A stretch of DNA of 64,000 nt from Chaetoderma sp. LZ-2023a (lineage: Eukaryota; Mollusca; Caudofoveata; Chaetodermatida; Chaetodermatidae). A program made the translations under genes and the position numbers. The stretch is taken from positions 85,166,521 through 85,230,520 of the forward strand of contig CM067373.1 of assembly GCA_034401795.1 (NCBI GenBank). The letters run 5' to 3'. The stretch's first letter is position 1. Each line of letters starts with the position of its first letter. The notes under the pieces are model-generated. The model was not told the origin of the DNA, searched no databases, and worked only from the letters and a program-made list of their open reading frames with translations. Shown in pieces: positions 51,914-64,000 of the stretch.

Positions 51914-52814
51914 TATATATAATCCAATAGGCAGCAACAGCACCCACTTAAATTTTCTGGAAATTGATAGTCAGGGAGTTGAGAGATCGACCGACCCCAA
52001 CATGAATGATGCGTGGGTGGAGATTAGCTAGAGATGTGCGGGTCATAGTAAAAACTGGCAAGGTTTATTAAAGTATTATTGGCCTGTTCAAGTTATAAAT
52101 GCATCCATATGCTAGATTACGGGCATTGTTCACGCGAGCGAACGATACATACATGTTATTGAAAAAACCATTTTGTCGGCAAGTTTGTCTCTTAATATTG
52201 ATTAAATAACAAACAGCTGCTCCAATAAAAAAAACCTGTTATAAACAGAACACCGATGTATCAAGAAAATTCACCTTTCCAGAGTACCCACCCATCATAT
52301 AACGTCATAATGAACTGCGTGGTGTGTACAATGACATCATAATGAATGACGTCATGAATGACGTCGATAAGTACGTCACGAACGCATATTTGATGACGGT
52401 CTATGGGCTGTTGTACAAATTGTTTGCTTTTACTATTTAATAAATATTCTGTTGAATATTTTGAAACTAATTTGACTGGGCGCTGTTGCTGCCTATGTGC
52501 CGACCTGTGAAATAGCAATAGATAAATTTAACTTTTAAACTCTTATTTGAGACATCAATCGGTTGCCACAGGGAGATGGTCTATTCCCTTGCTGCGGCTT
52601 TGAATTGTGTTAGAAGTAGCCTCACTAGTCGCAGCTATCTTCAAGGCAACTGGCCTCGCGTAGTACATCTAGAATATTGGGCGTTTAATTGTGTCGAAGG
52701 CTTGTGACATGTCTACACCCATTTTGTGGAGAGCCCAGTGTTTGGACACGACTACTGACACAAGTAGGCGTTTGAGTCCATACGATGCCTGCGCAGCTGC
52801 GTCCACGTTTAGAG
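51914..52814. repeat. spacer with family 1 fragments
   Basis: Partial family 1 pieces at about 51,930-52,065 (GGCAGCAACAGCACCC to GATCGACCGACCCC) and 52,270-52,497 (TGACGTCATGAATGACGTC, GTTGAATATTTTGAAACTAA). The rest (52,500-52,814) has no recognisable content. Confidence 0.65.
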
Positions 52815-54291
52815 ACACATGCATCACCTTTCTCACAGACTAGCGGATTTATTATGGAAATAAGAATAGATATATGTGTAATGAGTTGTTCAGTTTATCC
52901 GGTACCTCGAACTCCGTTTATTTATGGTTTAAAATTGCGATTCAGGCTAGGCATGTGTTGAGTACTCAGCGTCTTTAATGCCTTCATTAACCAAAATTTC
53001 TCGCAGTCTCAGCATCACATATTCCCATTGTTTTGAGCACTTGTTGATAGTGTTTATGATTCGTGTATGCTATTTGAGGCTATTTCAGCCAGTGCGACCA
53101 TGTTTACCACTTCAGCAACTTGGACTGTTGTCACGTCCTTCATAACGTAACCGAGAAGACAGAGCTGGACGTGTCGTATACTGTACGCCAATGCATCATT
53201 CGATGCCTCATTCGGCAAGTAATTGGTCAATGTATCGTTCCAGTTTTAGCTATGGGCCGCCCATCACTAGCTAAGCTCCACCCACACCTCACTCGTGTTG
53301 GGATCACTCGATCCCTGAACTCCCTAGCTATGAATTTCCAGAAAACTATACAGGTAAACTGTTAAATATTTTGAAACTAATTTTACTGGGCGCTGTTGCT
53401 GCCTATGGCAGCAACAGCGTCCAGTCAAATTAGTTTCAAAATATTCAACAGAATGTCTATTGAATGGTACGTGTCGGACTATTAAGCGTTAAAGACGGAC
53501 TATTTCGAATCATTCATGACGTCATGATTATGACGCCAGCTTACACGCCACGTAGTTTATTATGACGTCATATGATGGGTGGATAAACTTGAGAAGGTCT
53601 ATTCTCTAATAAAATCATGCTATTTGACACAGAGGGGTTGCGCTTCTTTCTCTGATGGACAAATGCGATATCCATTTCAATGTATTTTCAGCCCATTTCT
53701 GGCTAAGCCAACTTTTACGAATGGTGGAATCGATTTAAACCTTTGAAATAAATTTTCAGAATCAAAATTTCAAGGTAACTATACAGGTAAGCTGTTACAT
53801 GGTTTGAAACTAATTTGACTGCTGGATGCTGCTGCATATGGCAGCAACACCTCCCAGTCAAATTACCTTCAAAGTATTCAGCATAATATTTATTCAATTG
53901 TAAATTTAAAGATATACAATTCCTACATATTTGTGACGGACTTTTCGATTTTCCTAACGGAGCTACACGTTATTTTGATTGTGACGTATACTCTGTGTTA
54001 CTTCATGGGCCATCACATTTTTACAGGATGTGGTTTCTTATATGCACTCTACAGCAGAGAGAACAAATGGAAATAGTATATGCCGTTCATAGTGATGCGT
54101 CTCTTTTCTTGGCACACATCAATCATATGGTCTAGATTTTGATTGCAGTGTAAAAGTACCAGGGCAACGCAGGTTACTGAGCCGGTACTGGGCCAATACT
54201 GGTCAATATCAGCCCTATATTGGTTCAGTAAGTTCTTTCAAGATTTATCGTGCGCCTAATGTTCACACGAGTGAGATGTAAATTTCATTAT

Positions 54292-54297
54292 TTTATT
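54292..54297 (-). terminator. candidate polyadenylation signal, galaxin-like gene B
   Basis: Minus-strand AATAAA about 340 bases beyond the stop of gene B, conserved with gene A through the duplication. Confidence 0.35.
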
Positions 54298-54633
54298 TTC
54301 TGTTGGTGAAAACTCCACAAACCTAACCAATGGCAATATGACCGCGAGGTATATTATATGCGAGGAGGCTGAAATGTGTGCATGCGTAAGCGCGTGCTTT
54401 TGATGGTGTAGGTGTTGGCCTACATGTTCCCCTCGTATCACCTTATGCATCGGCTATGATGCAGGGCAAAACTCCAGAAAACTGATACTTGAGAAAGGAC
54501 AATTTTTAATAAATTAGTAAGTAAATTCAACTCAGTACAAATTAATAGTCCTTAAATACTTATATACATAATGCTCATATTAAATAAAAAATTTCGACTG
54601 AACACAGCAAAATACAAATTGTTTTCAAATAAA

Positions 54634-56099
54634 TTAGCAGACGCGCGACGCGGCTGCATTGCAACACCGCTTGAATCTCGCGTCATAGCTTCTAGTGCCA
54701 CAACACGCTGGCCGTATGCCTGACCGAGGTCTGACATTTCCACGACAACACATACTGAATTTAGCATCGTATCCGCGGGTTGCACAACACGCGGGCTGTA
54801 TGCCTGATCGAGGTCTGATGGTCCCGGAGCAGCACATACTGAATTTAGCATCGTATCCGCGGGTTGCACAACATGCGGGCTGTATGCCTGATCGAGGTCT
54901 GATGGTCCCGGAGCAGCACATACTGAATTTAGCATCGTAACCACGGGTTGCACAACATGCGGGCTGAATCCCTGATCTAAAAGAATAACAACACGGAATA
55001 GAGGGATACATTTCTAGCTAAGCCCCGCCCACTTTGTATGTTTGTTGGAATCGATTTGAGACTCTGAAACCTGAATTCCCAGGACCTAACTTGCAATGTA
55101 ACTATACAGGTAAGCTGTTGAATATTTTGAAACTATTTAGCCAATGGGGTGTTGCTGCCTGTAGTTGAATATTTAGAAACAAATTTGACTGGGGTGTTAC
55201 TGCCTTTACCAGAAACAGCTCCCAGTCAAATTAGTTTAAAAATATCCAACCAAGGGCTTATTAAATTGTAAATCCATCAAAGACCTACAACTCGTGCACT
55301 TGTGACGTACTTTTCGATTTTCGTGACATATAGCTATAAGCCATATTCATTGCGACGTGAGATAACATGTGACGTATTTGATTATGATATCAGATACTTC
55401 AGTGACAAATCGGATCCTTGTGTAATTTAAGTCCTGCTCACTTATATATCATTGCTATGAGATCGCATCGATTGAAAACAATTGCAATTAACCTTAATAT
55501 ATAAACCTTGATTGCGCATGTTACTGGACCGTTATTGGCTCAATATTGGTCCCGTACTGGCCCAGTAACCAGCGTTATCATAGGGTATATAGAGGATCTC
55601 AAACTTGTTTCCCTATAGTATCAACGTTATACACCTCATCTAGCAAGATCTCAAATAAGATCTCGCTTTAACTGAGATCTTCACTCATTGTGATAGTCTA
55701 CGAAGTGACAAAGAGGGTGAGATTCTTTTTATCACATAAACTATTATATCTAATTTTGGTATCATATAGATTCTCGTCATGTTCTTACCAATCTATGCCT
55801 ACAATATATTATTTTATCACTACAGTGCTTCATTACTGAGAGATTATAATGTCAGCTTGTCAGTGCGAGTGCTTCATTACTGAGAGATTATAATGTCAGC
55901 TTGTCAGTGCGAGTGCTTCATTACTGAGAGATTATAATGTCATCTTGTCCGTGCCATTGTGTCTATGATGTCAGTACTTTCACTGAAAACATTGACACGA
56001 TGTAATCTGGCTTTTTAAAATATCATGCATATTCAAGGAATATTCTATATAATGTAAATATAGCTAGCATAATATGAGTAGAGTATTCCTTTAATAGAT

Positions 56100-56146
<47 letters not shown>

Positions 56147-59100
56147 ATAATAATAATAATAATAATCCAGTCATCCACACGATTGTGACATACAGATAGC
56201 GAATAAAAAGACAAAAATTGTTAAGGATAACGTACAATAACAGAAAATATTGAACAGAGGGATACAATTCAGATACCGCGGATGGCCACCCTCTTAGAAG
56301 TGATTACAACATGATACCTTCTTTGCATGTTCTCAATCAAAGATTGGAACGGAACTTGCGGTAGATTGGCCCACTCCTCTGTCAAGGCCTGCCCACGCTC
56401 CTGTAGGCTGGTGGGTTGGACTGCTAGAGCTGAAATGGGTGTCTGCAGAAGGTCCCGATCATACTCAATGAGATTCAAGTCTGGAGACCGAGCGGGCCAC
56501 TCCATTGGGTAGATTACTGTATTTTTCCAGGTAGAGGTTAACCCCACTTACACCTGCTGAGCCGTCATTTGTATGGTCGTGCATCCCCCAAGATATACTA
56601 TTGCCATATTGCGCCAGCATAGCACCGGACAATTGGATGGAGAGCTATGTCCCAATACCTCACACCAGTTATAGAGCTCTGGAAGGAGTATAGGTCTGTA
56701 TGGCCACCAGCACTAATACCACCACACACTATAACCGGACCTCCACTAAAAACCGACAATGTTACACCACGTTGGCATCAACAAATCTTTCATTTTGGCA
56801 TCGCCACACACGAACACGTCCATTGTGAAAGTGCAAGCAGAATCGCGACTCATTTGTGAACAAGACAACTCCCCATTGAACTGGAGTTAAGTTGAGATTT
56901 GGTATGTTCTCTACTGCATTCCAGTATCACTTGATAGTGCCTCTCACCCATGAGTATCTGTAACCATCACAGAATGTCCGCGGACCTCAGACCACCGAGC
57001 ATTGTTGAATATGGTGAGGCTAGTTTGACTGGGTGTCGTTGCTCCTTTTTGCAGCAATGGCTTCAGGTCGGGTTAGTTTCAAAATCTTTAACAGCTCGTC
57101 TACTAAATTGTAAATCTATCAAAGACATACAATTGATAGATTTGACGGACGTTTCAATTTCCAATTATTAGTCTCACTATTCTTAGTAGTATTACGATTG
57201 AAAAATTACATTGTTAATGTATATATGTAAATATCAAATTGCATGTTATTGTAAAATTATTATGTAAAATTGTAATATAGATCATATGCCTTTTATAGTC
57301 TTGTAGGGAAAGAGTCGAATCTAAGTCAGCTTGACTTGTGACTCAATCCAATTGTTAATAAGCGACGTGTATATTGACGTCATAATCATGACGTCATGAA
57401 TGATTGGATTAAGCCTGTCTTTAACGTTTAATATTCCGACACGTTGCACGAATTGTATGTTTTTGCTATTTAAGAAACACGCTGTTGAATATTTTGAAAC
57501 TAAATTAACTGGGCGCTGTTGCTGCCATAGGCAGCAACAGCACCCGGTCAAATTAGTTTCAAAATATTCAACAGCTACCTGTATAGTTTTCTGGAAATTG
57601 ATAGTCTGGATGTTCAGAGATCTATCGATCCCAACACGAGCGAGGTGTGGGTGGAGCTTAGCTAAAGATGAGCGGGTCATCGCTAAAACTGGAAAGGTCC
57701 ATTCTATTTTCTTCTGTGGAACAACACGTGCCAACAGACTGTACTTTCCAGCGTAAATCCTGGCAAGAACGAGTAGCCCACTAATGGTTGAGTGCGCAAT
57801 GTTTTTTTCACCCGAACAATGACCATTCCGCTGTCGGTTTCTTTAATCACATTAAGATAATGTTAGCAATTTTTAGCTAAGAAAATCCTACTTTTCTGGT
57901 ATTTATGATTATTTAATTTGAATATCTTTGGCAAATTTAATAATATTCAGCAGTTAGGCAGTCTACCCACGCTATATTTTGGTTACAATGAGTTGATATA
58001 TTAAGAAAGTTAGTTACCTCGGACGAAGGTATCCGCCGCAGCATATAGTGAATTTTGGGTTATATTTGCCACATCCTGGAGGCACGGGGCGGCGTGTAGT
58101 CGTTGTTGTACGTCGTCCTGTGGATAAATAAGAAAACTAGAACATCTCAATTTCAAGATAACTATACCGGAAATTTGCTGAATATTTTGGTACTTATTCG
58201 ACTGGCAAAATTAGTTTTAAAATATTCAACAGTATATTCCTTACGCCAGGAATTTGTCAAAGGACATTTCCAAGTTTATCCATCGATCATATGACGTCAT
58301 ATGACGTCATAATTAACTTAGTGACGTGTATACCGACGCCATTATCATGACGTTATGAATGAATCGAAATCGGCTGTCTTTAACGCTTAATTGTCGGACA
58401 TGTTGTACTATGTATGTTTTTGCTATTTAATAAACATGCTGTTGACTATTTTGAAACTAATTTGACTGGGCGCTGCTGCATGTATAGTTTTCTGGAAATT
58501 GATAGTCATGGAGTTCAGAGATCGATCGACCCCAACACGGACGTGGTGTGGGTAGAACTTAGATTGAGATGGGCTAAACGTGTAAAGGTCCATTCTGAAA
58601 CAGAAAGGCTGTTGAATATCGCTGTCACCTACACCACCACTCACCCCCTCTTTAAACATTCTAATGCGAAAGTCCGAAATCGAAAACTCATTTTAATAAA
58701 TATCCTGTTGAATAGTTTGGAACTTATCTGACCAGGAGCTGGGTTCAAAGGGTGTGTAATATCATGTATGTCCAAATACAATACATTCCTTTTCAGGTAA
58801 TAATTAGCATGTTGAATATTTTGAAACTAATTTGACTGGAAGACAGTAACAGTTCTCAATCAGAAGTATTGTAAAAGCAACTGTACTGGTAAGCTGTTGA
58901 TTATTCTGCAACTAATTTAACTGAAAACTCTTGTTCTCTTCCAGTCAAATTAGTTTCAAAATATTCAACATGGTAATTATTACCTGATAAATAATGTATT
59001 ATATTTGGACTTGCTTGACATTACACACTATTGCTTTTTAGCTGTATATTCACACAAGAATGACTAAAAATAAAATTGTCTACTTTTAGAGGCTTTGTTT

Positions 59101-60059
59101 GACTAGGTGTAATTAAACGAAATAAATCTTAACATATGGTGATTTAATTTCGGATAAATAAATATAGGCCTAGTATTTTTAGTTGTCATTTTGAATTAGG
59201 GACTCGTGTCTCTAATTCAATTTTACATCTTAAAAATGTATATTAATTCTTACGTAATGAAATCATCTTATGCCAAGATTGATTTCGTTTCATTACATAT
59301 AGGCCCACAATGTAAGCCTCGAAAAGTATCCAATTTAAACAATATTATCTTCAAGCATTGAGCTGTGAATACGCACCTCTAATCATTTCAACCCTGAATT
59401 CCAAGAATCCCAATTTCAAGGTCGCTATAAAGGTAAGCTGCCGAATAATTAGAAACTAATTAGACACAAACAGGTTGCAGTCAAATTAGTTTCAAAATAT
59501 TTAACAGAATATTCGTTAAATCATAAATGATTTTGATGTTTTGGCCGTTCGGGTTCAAAGGTTTAAGAGACAAAATGGCAGCGACCACAGTTCAACTTAA
59601 TGCGATATTACCCCTTTAATCCTTGAATTTGTTCAAGAAAATTCCAATTTTCTCATAGGAAATATCCATTTGCAGATCAAGAGAAGACTATTTTTGAAAA
59701 TTTACCAATGGAATGACTGGCTCGAGTATCGAGCCAGTCATTCCAGTGAAAAATTTTCAAAAATAGTCTTCTCTTGGTTTGCAAATGAACATTTCTCAAG
59801 ACCACTGCAGAAGCCGTTTGTGGCTTTTAGTAAATTATTTTGATAGGTGAGTGACTAATATGGAATCAATATACCATATTCTATCAGTATAATACAATAT
59901 TTGAGATGAGATTATCATCTCTTTAACGATTCTATGTGAATCAATATTAAAGTTATATTTCTTACCACCACCACCACCGCGGCGCCGTCCACACGCCTCT
60001 GTGTAGCAAACAAAAGCGCACAAAGCTACAGCAACAAACAAAATGTTAGAAAACTTCAT
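54634..60059 (-). CDS. galaxin-like secreted dicysteine-repeat protein, gene B (3 exons)
   Basis: Paralogue of gene A. Exons are 60,059-59,966, 58,117-58,018 and 54,976-54,634, again 537 nt and 178 residues with the same splice phases. The exon 1 donor is GTAAGA rather than GTAAGG. Exon 3 encodes the same residues as gene A despite a few silent changes. Exon 2 differs at two residues (KFTICCGGYL against KFYICCGGYV). Intron 2 is about 1.3 kb longer because of an insertion holding a Tc1-like relic. Open frames and intact splice sites suggest that both copies could be expressed. Confidence 0.85.
55825..55954 (+). repeat. 44-bp tandem repeat, three copies
   Basis: Unit GTGCTTCATTACTGAGAGAT..CAGCTTGTCAGTGCGA, repeated almost perfectly; the third copy diverges at its end. 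Confidence 0.9.
56101..56165. repeat. (AAT)n microsatellite
   Basis: AAT units with one interruption (AATGAATAAT). Confidence 0.95.
56269..56860 (-). pseudogene. Tc1-like transposase relic
   Basis: The upstream part, in broken frames, reads NESRFCLHFHNGRVRVWR (~56,830). The downstream frame (56,547-56,269) reads EWPARSPDLNLIEYDRDLL, the final catalytic-acid region. The first catalytic Asp appears replaced by Asn, and several stops separate the pieces. The sequence differs from the 50.3-kb transposase, so it is a separate family. Confidence 0.85.
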
Positions 60060-63000
60060 TATTCTTCTGTTCAGTTTCTCTTAAAAAAATTGAAAACCTA
60101 TGTTAAAGTCTTACGAAAATCAAATTTTTGCTTTAAATATCAGTGCCGAGACGATACGACTATTTAGCTGAGCGACGGAACTACTCATTCTTATAAACAC
60201 CAATTTCCACCTAATATATGTTAAATCTTGGACTAAATTTAGAAATGGTATCCCCCGAATAAAGTAATTTTGATTGGCTGAAAGTTTGTCAAATAAAAAA
60301 TAAAATTGAACATCCTTGTTGAAAGAAACTGCGTTGGCGGACATAAAGCGTCATTTTGTAGTATGTGAAAGCGCGCACCGTCAGTGAGTAAGCGTCCTTT
60401 TGTTGCAACATTATCATTTATAATGACCGGATCTGCTTTATGAACCAGCTGGCTACTGGTATAATAGTTCTTCAAAACAGGTGGATAATAATAGTTCTTC
60501 AAATCAGGTGGATAAAAAACAACCTGTATTAGACTAACAACATGCCCCCAATCCACCCAACCCACACCTATCAGCCCACACACTAAACGTACATTTCATA
60601 TGATAATAAATGTGTACGAACCATTTGAACCAAGTGCGAAGAAAAATGATATAAAATGCATTAACTATTATATTTTGAGATCCGGAACGTATCAAGTTCT
60701 TGTTCCTGTTATTCTTGCTGTGGACACATTTTCTTTCTTTTTGCTACTGCTTATTCAGGCCAAAAGTTCATATATCTATTCTCGGGATAACTACAGAATG
60801 GGCCTTTCCTGTTTTAGCTGTGCCCGCTCATCTCTAGCTAAGCTCCACCCACACCTCGCTCGTGTCGGAATCGATCGATCCCAGCACTCCCTGACTATCT
60901 ATTTCTAGACAACTATACAGGTAAGCCGTTACCTATTTTGCACCTAGTTTGATTGGGCGCTGTTGCTGCCTATGGCAGCAACAGCGCCCAGTCAAATTGG
61001 TTTCAAAATATTCGACATAGAATGGTTATTAAATGGTAAAGACATACAATTCGTACAACGACTGTTAAGAGCTAACGACGTACTAAATCTAGTTATTCAC
61101 GTCATAATTAAATATGACGTCATCCTACACGTCATTTAGTTGATTATGACATGACATGACATCAGATGATGCATGGATAAATTGGAAAGGTCCATTCTCT
61201 ATTCACCGCCCTGCTATGTTTTAAAAGGAGCCACACCCGTAAATCTTTAAATCTGTATGCCTCTGTTAACGTAACTTGATACAAGTTGACTGGATATTCT
61301 TCGGGTAACTATCGACATAATGGACCTTTCCAGTTAATCCATCCATCATATGACGTCATAATCAACCACGCGCCGTGTAGGATGACGTCATATCAATGAC
61401 GTCATGAATGACGTAGATAAGCTTGTCACAAACGCAGCATTGGTGACGGACTATGCGTTGTTGAACGAATTGTACGTCTTTACTATTTAATAAAACATGA
61501 TGTTGAATATTTTGAAACTAATTCGACTGGGGGCTGTAGTTGCCATAGGCAGCAACAACACGCAGCCAAATTAGTTTCAAAATATTCAACAGCTTACCCA
61601 TATAGTTTTCTGGCGTAGCTAAAACTGTAAAGTTCCATTGCGGAGCCCAATTTTCGAATCATCACCCTGGCGGGTTTTATAAGGGTCTACCAACCCTAGC
61701 CATCCACCCTTAAATTTTAAAATCGCTATTCTGTTAATGATGAACGGGTCTTGATAAAACTAGAGAGGCAGATTCTATAGGTATCTCTATAGGGAGTCGG
61801 GTTTTTAATTCACTGCCGTGCTGAGTTTTAGTAGGGCTCCCATCTATTAAATTTTAAAGTCGCCCCTCCTTCGTTATTGATGTACGGGTTCCGATAAAAC
61901 ATGAACGAGAAATTCTATGGTGCAAGTTACTCTCTTGACACCATTACGGAGTCATATTTTCGATGCACTGTCCTGCTTGCCACACCCGCACATTTTAAAA
62001 TCATTTTTCCTTTGTTATTAATGAACAGATCTCGAGAAAACTTGAGACGGATATTCTATAGGTAACTCTTGACCCCAATTTATTTGTTTATTTATATTTA
62101 TTTAATGTGTTCCAATTGATCCATCCAATATATGACGTCATAATCAACTAAGTGACGTGTAGGATAACGTCATAATTAATTATGGCATGAATGACTCGAT
62201 TTGGTCCATCTTTAACGCCCGACACGTTGTGCGAATGGTATGCATTTACCATTTAATAAACATTCTGTTGAATATTTTGAAACTAATTTGCCATAGGCAG
62301 CAACAGCACCCAGTGAAATTAGCTTCAAAATACTCAACAGCTTACCTGTATAGTTTTCTTGAAATTGATAGTCAGGGAGTTCAGAGATCGATCGATCCCA
62401 AACACGAGAGAGGTGTGGGTGGAGCTTAGCTGAAGATGGGCTGGGCATAGCTAAAACATTTCGATTCGCCTAATGATAGGGGTAGAAGAGCGCCCGCCCG
62501 TAAATTTTAAAATCTCTGTACAAGGTGTGGAGTTTAGCTCGTACAAGCTTTTTCTCGTTGAGACTTATTTGACTTGGAGCTGTTGACAGCTCACAGTTAA
62601 ATTAGTTAAAAATTATATGCAAGGAACCAACGTACCCTTATATGTTTGTGTTGAATTCGACATTCCGCGAATCTGGATTCAAGGGGTTACAGGTTTTTAT
62701 TATAGTCGATGGTTTTATTAAACACGTTTATGTACTCCCAAGGTGTGTGTGCGTGTATCATGTCCCCCTTTATTAAAAATAGTTCGTAATTTTAGATCCT
62801 GTTGCGATTTGCACGCACGGGAATTCAATTTTTTTGCGTTTAAAAACCCCAAACTAACCCCATCAGCTTTCATAAAATTGAACCAGGCTACTTTATAAGA
62901 CACGCGCATTAAAAATAATTATTTGAGCTGTTAGTCGCTACATGGCGAGTACATATAGCTAGATTGTATGTTTTCTGTCTAGTTAAAATCAAAATAATTA

Positions 63001-63449
63001 GCAACAGGCTGGCTACATTTACGATTATAACAGCATCGATCGAACTAGCTATACATGAATTCAGAATGAAATAGGCTTGACAATGCTCATAATGTAGATA
63101 TTTAAACAGGTATTAAACATTTAACTGCGCAATTACGTCAAGAAAATAAATATATGACCATTTGCAGGCCGAGATAAGACTATTTTGAAAATTTACCACA
63201 GGAATGACTGGTTCGACTATCGAACCAGTCATTCCAGTGGTGAATTTTCAAAGATAGTCTTAACTTCGCGTGCGAATGGATATTCCTCAGGACTACTGCA
63301 GAGGCTTTTTAGCCGGAGCAGCTATGAAAGAGTTAAATATTAGATCCGTTACGCGTATACCGCGTTCACCATCCTACAGGTGGCTTGCCTCCGTCACAAC
63401 GCGTTTGTTGACAAAGTGCTAGTTGAATATTATATTAGCCTCTTTCAAA

Positions 63450-63451
<2 letters not shown>

Positions 63452-63545
<94 letters not shown>

Positions 63546-63546
63546 A
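63452..63546. repeat. (TA)n microsatellite, unit B
   Basis: Shorter counterpart of 49,745-49,907, with two GTATATAT interruptions at its right end. Confidence 0.97.
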
Positions 63547-63569
63547 TCCCTCTACCATATATAGATAAA

Positions 63570-63647
63570 CCCCGTGAACAACATACAACCATCAACACAC
63601 GTCTCCATGTTTCCTGGTGTGTTGATGGTTGTATGTTGTTCACGGGG
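63570..63647. repeat. perfect 31-bp inverted repeat at the duplication end
   Basis: Left arm 63,570-63,600 and right arm 63,617-63,647 are exact complements (ends CCCCGTGAAC.. / ..GTTCACGGGG) around a 16-base loop. The loop and right arm together are the reverse complement of sequence found in unit A near 49,934-49,972, so this is a foldback made from duplicated sequence. Confidence 0.9.
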
Positions 63648-63674
63648 ATAGGGGCGCCGAGTTTGGTATTTCAC

Positions 63675-63983
63675 CTATTTAAGATAACAGGCCGAGGTCT
63701 CATCTGGCACTATCACTCCCATGCTATTTATTACATGTACCACGTCAGGGAAACCGCAATGGCCGCGAGTAGCCTCAGCCTCTGCCCATGGTAACTCTAT
63801 AATCTGGGTAATAGGTTGAAGTGGGTGGGAATGGGAAGAGGAAGGTGGAACAACCTTTCCACCCTTCCCCTTGGACAGCACATACGAAAAGGTCTTCAGA
63901 TACGGCTTACCAGAGCTAGTAGACCCGATCTGACGAGAGAGAGGGCGATCATGCATCTCGTCATCGTCCTTGTCATTAACCAT
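63675..63983 (-). CDS. hypothetical 102-aa ORF
   Basis: ATG start at 63,983 shortly after an in-frame TAA. The N-terminus is acidic/basic mixed (MVNDKDDDEMHDRPLSRQIG). No domain recognised. It lies beyond the segmental duplication, near the window edge. It could be an exon or a retroelement piece; coding status is uncertain. Confidence 0.3.
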   Translation of the reverse strand: MVNDKDDDEMHDRPLSRQIGSTSSGKPYLKTFSYVLSKGKGGKVVPPSSSHSHPLQPITQIIELPWAEAEATRGHCGFPDVVHVINSMGVIVPDETSACYLK

Positions 63984-64000
63984 AGGTTAGCTCAACTCCT

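Larger units (their letters stand above)
55627..56944. mobile_element. insertion unique to unit B, inside intron 2 of gene B
   Basis: Unit A reads CAACGTATCACCCATGAG where unit B has about 1.3 kb between CAACGTTATACACC and CTCACCCATGAG. The insertion contains a 44-bp tandem repeat, an (ATT)n tract and a Tc1-like transposase relic. I could not define clean inverted termini, so it may be composite or eroded. Confidence 0.75.
52815..63600 (+). repeat. segmental duplication, unit B (~10.8 kb including a 1.3-kb insertion)
   Basis: Direct-orientation copy of 40,377-49,960. Palindromic elements recur at the shifted positions given under unit A. The main difference is an insertion at about 55,627-56,944, plus a shorter TA tract and scattered substitutions. 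Without the insertion it is about 9.5 kb. Confidence 0.95.

Overview
This is eukaryotic, repeat-dense DNA, most likely from a marine invertebrate. The evidence is spliced genes with GT-AG introns, several classes of eukaryotic retro- and DNA transposons, long microsatellites, and two copies of a galaxin-like secreted gene. Galaxin-type dicysteine proteins are known from corals, molluscs and other aquatic invertebrates. I cannot name the species. Apart from the galaxin-like genes, nearly everything recognisable is mobile DNA.

Layout. 1-1461 (minus): an RNase H1-like/PHD-finger/coiled-coil ORF that runs off the left edge. 2.2-6.3 kb: small palindromic elements, a 5'-truncated LINE fragment with CAA/AAT microsatellites, and one copy of a ~1.1 kb dispersed repeat. 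6.6-11.3 kb: (CCA)n-rich repeats, a guanine-rich minisatellite and two small zinc-finger-like ORFs. 13,002-23,988 (minus): a structurally complete Ty3/Gypsy LTR element with two 1596-bp LTRs, a 4-bp target duplication (ATAT), gag with three CCHC knuckles, pol, and an envelope gene resembling the baculovirus F / errantivirus Env fusion proteins. It carries in-frame stops, so this copy looks recently inserted but damaged. 24.1-25.2 kb: the second, inverted copy of the dispersed repeat.

25.6-39.9 kb: nested transposons. A LINE (2A-like remnant, EEP endonuclease, reverse-transcriptase C-terminus, Cys/His tail, pentanucleotide tail) is split by a ~3 kb repeat, which is half of a large imperfect inverted pair (25.6-28.5 / 30.3-33.4 kb). 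It is split again by a 5.2-kb DNA transposon (34,232-39,460) with very long terminal inverted repeats and a TAAT target duplication. That transposon carries a broken gene of a widespread uncharacterised animal protein family (motifs like HAFTKCDTTSAF and RVNYQVAIWKR).

40.4-63.6 kb: a direct segmental duplication of about 9.6 kb. Each unit holds one three-exon galaxin-like gene on the minus strand (178 aa, signal peptide, dicysteine repeats) and many copies of two palindromic MITE-like families. Between the units sits a Tc1/mariner element with a near-intact DD34E transposase, inserted in a TA microsatellite. The second unit has a ~1.3 kb insertion, including a Tc1-like transposase relic, inside intron 2 of its galaxin-like gene. 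The far right end holds a perfect 31-bp inverted repeat and an unrecognised 102-aa ORF.
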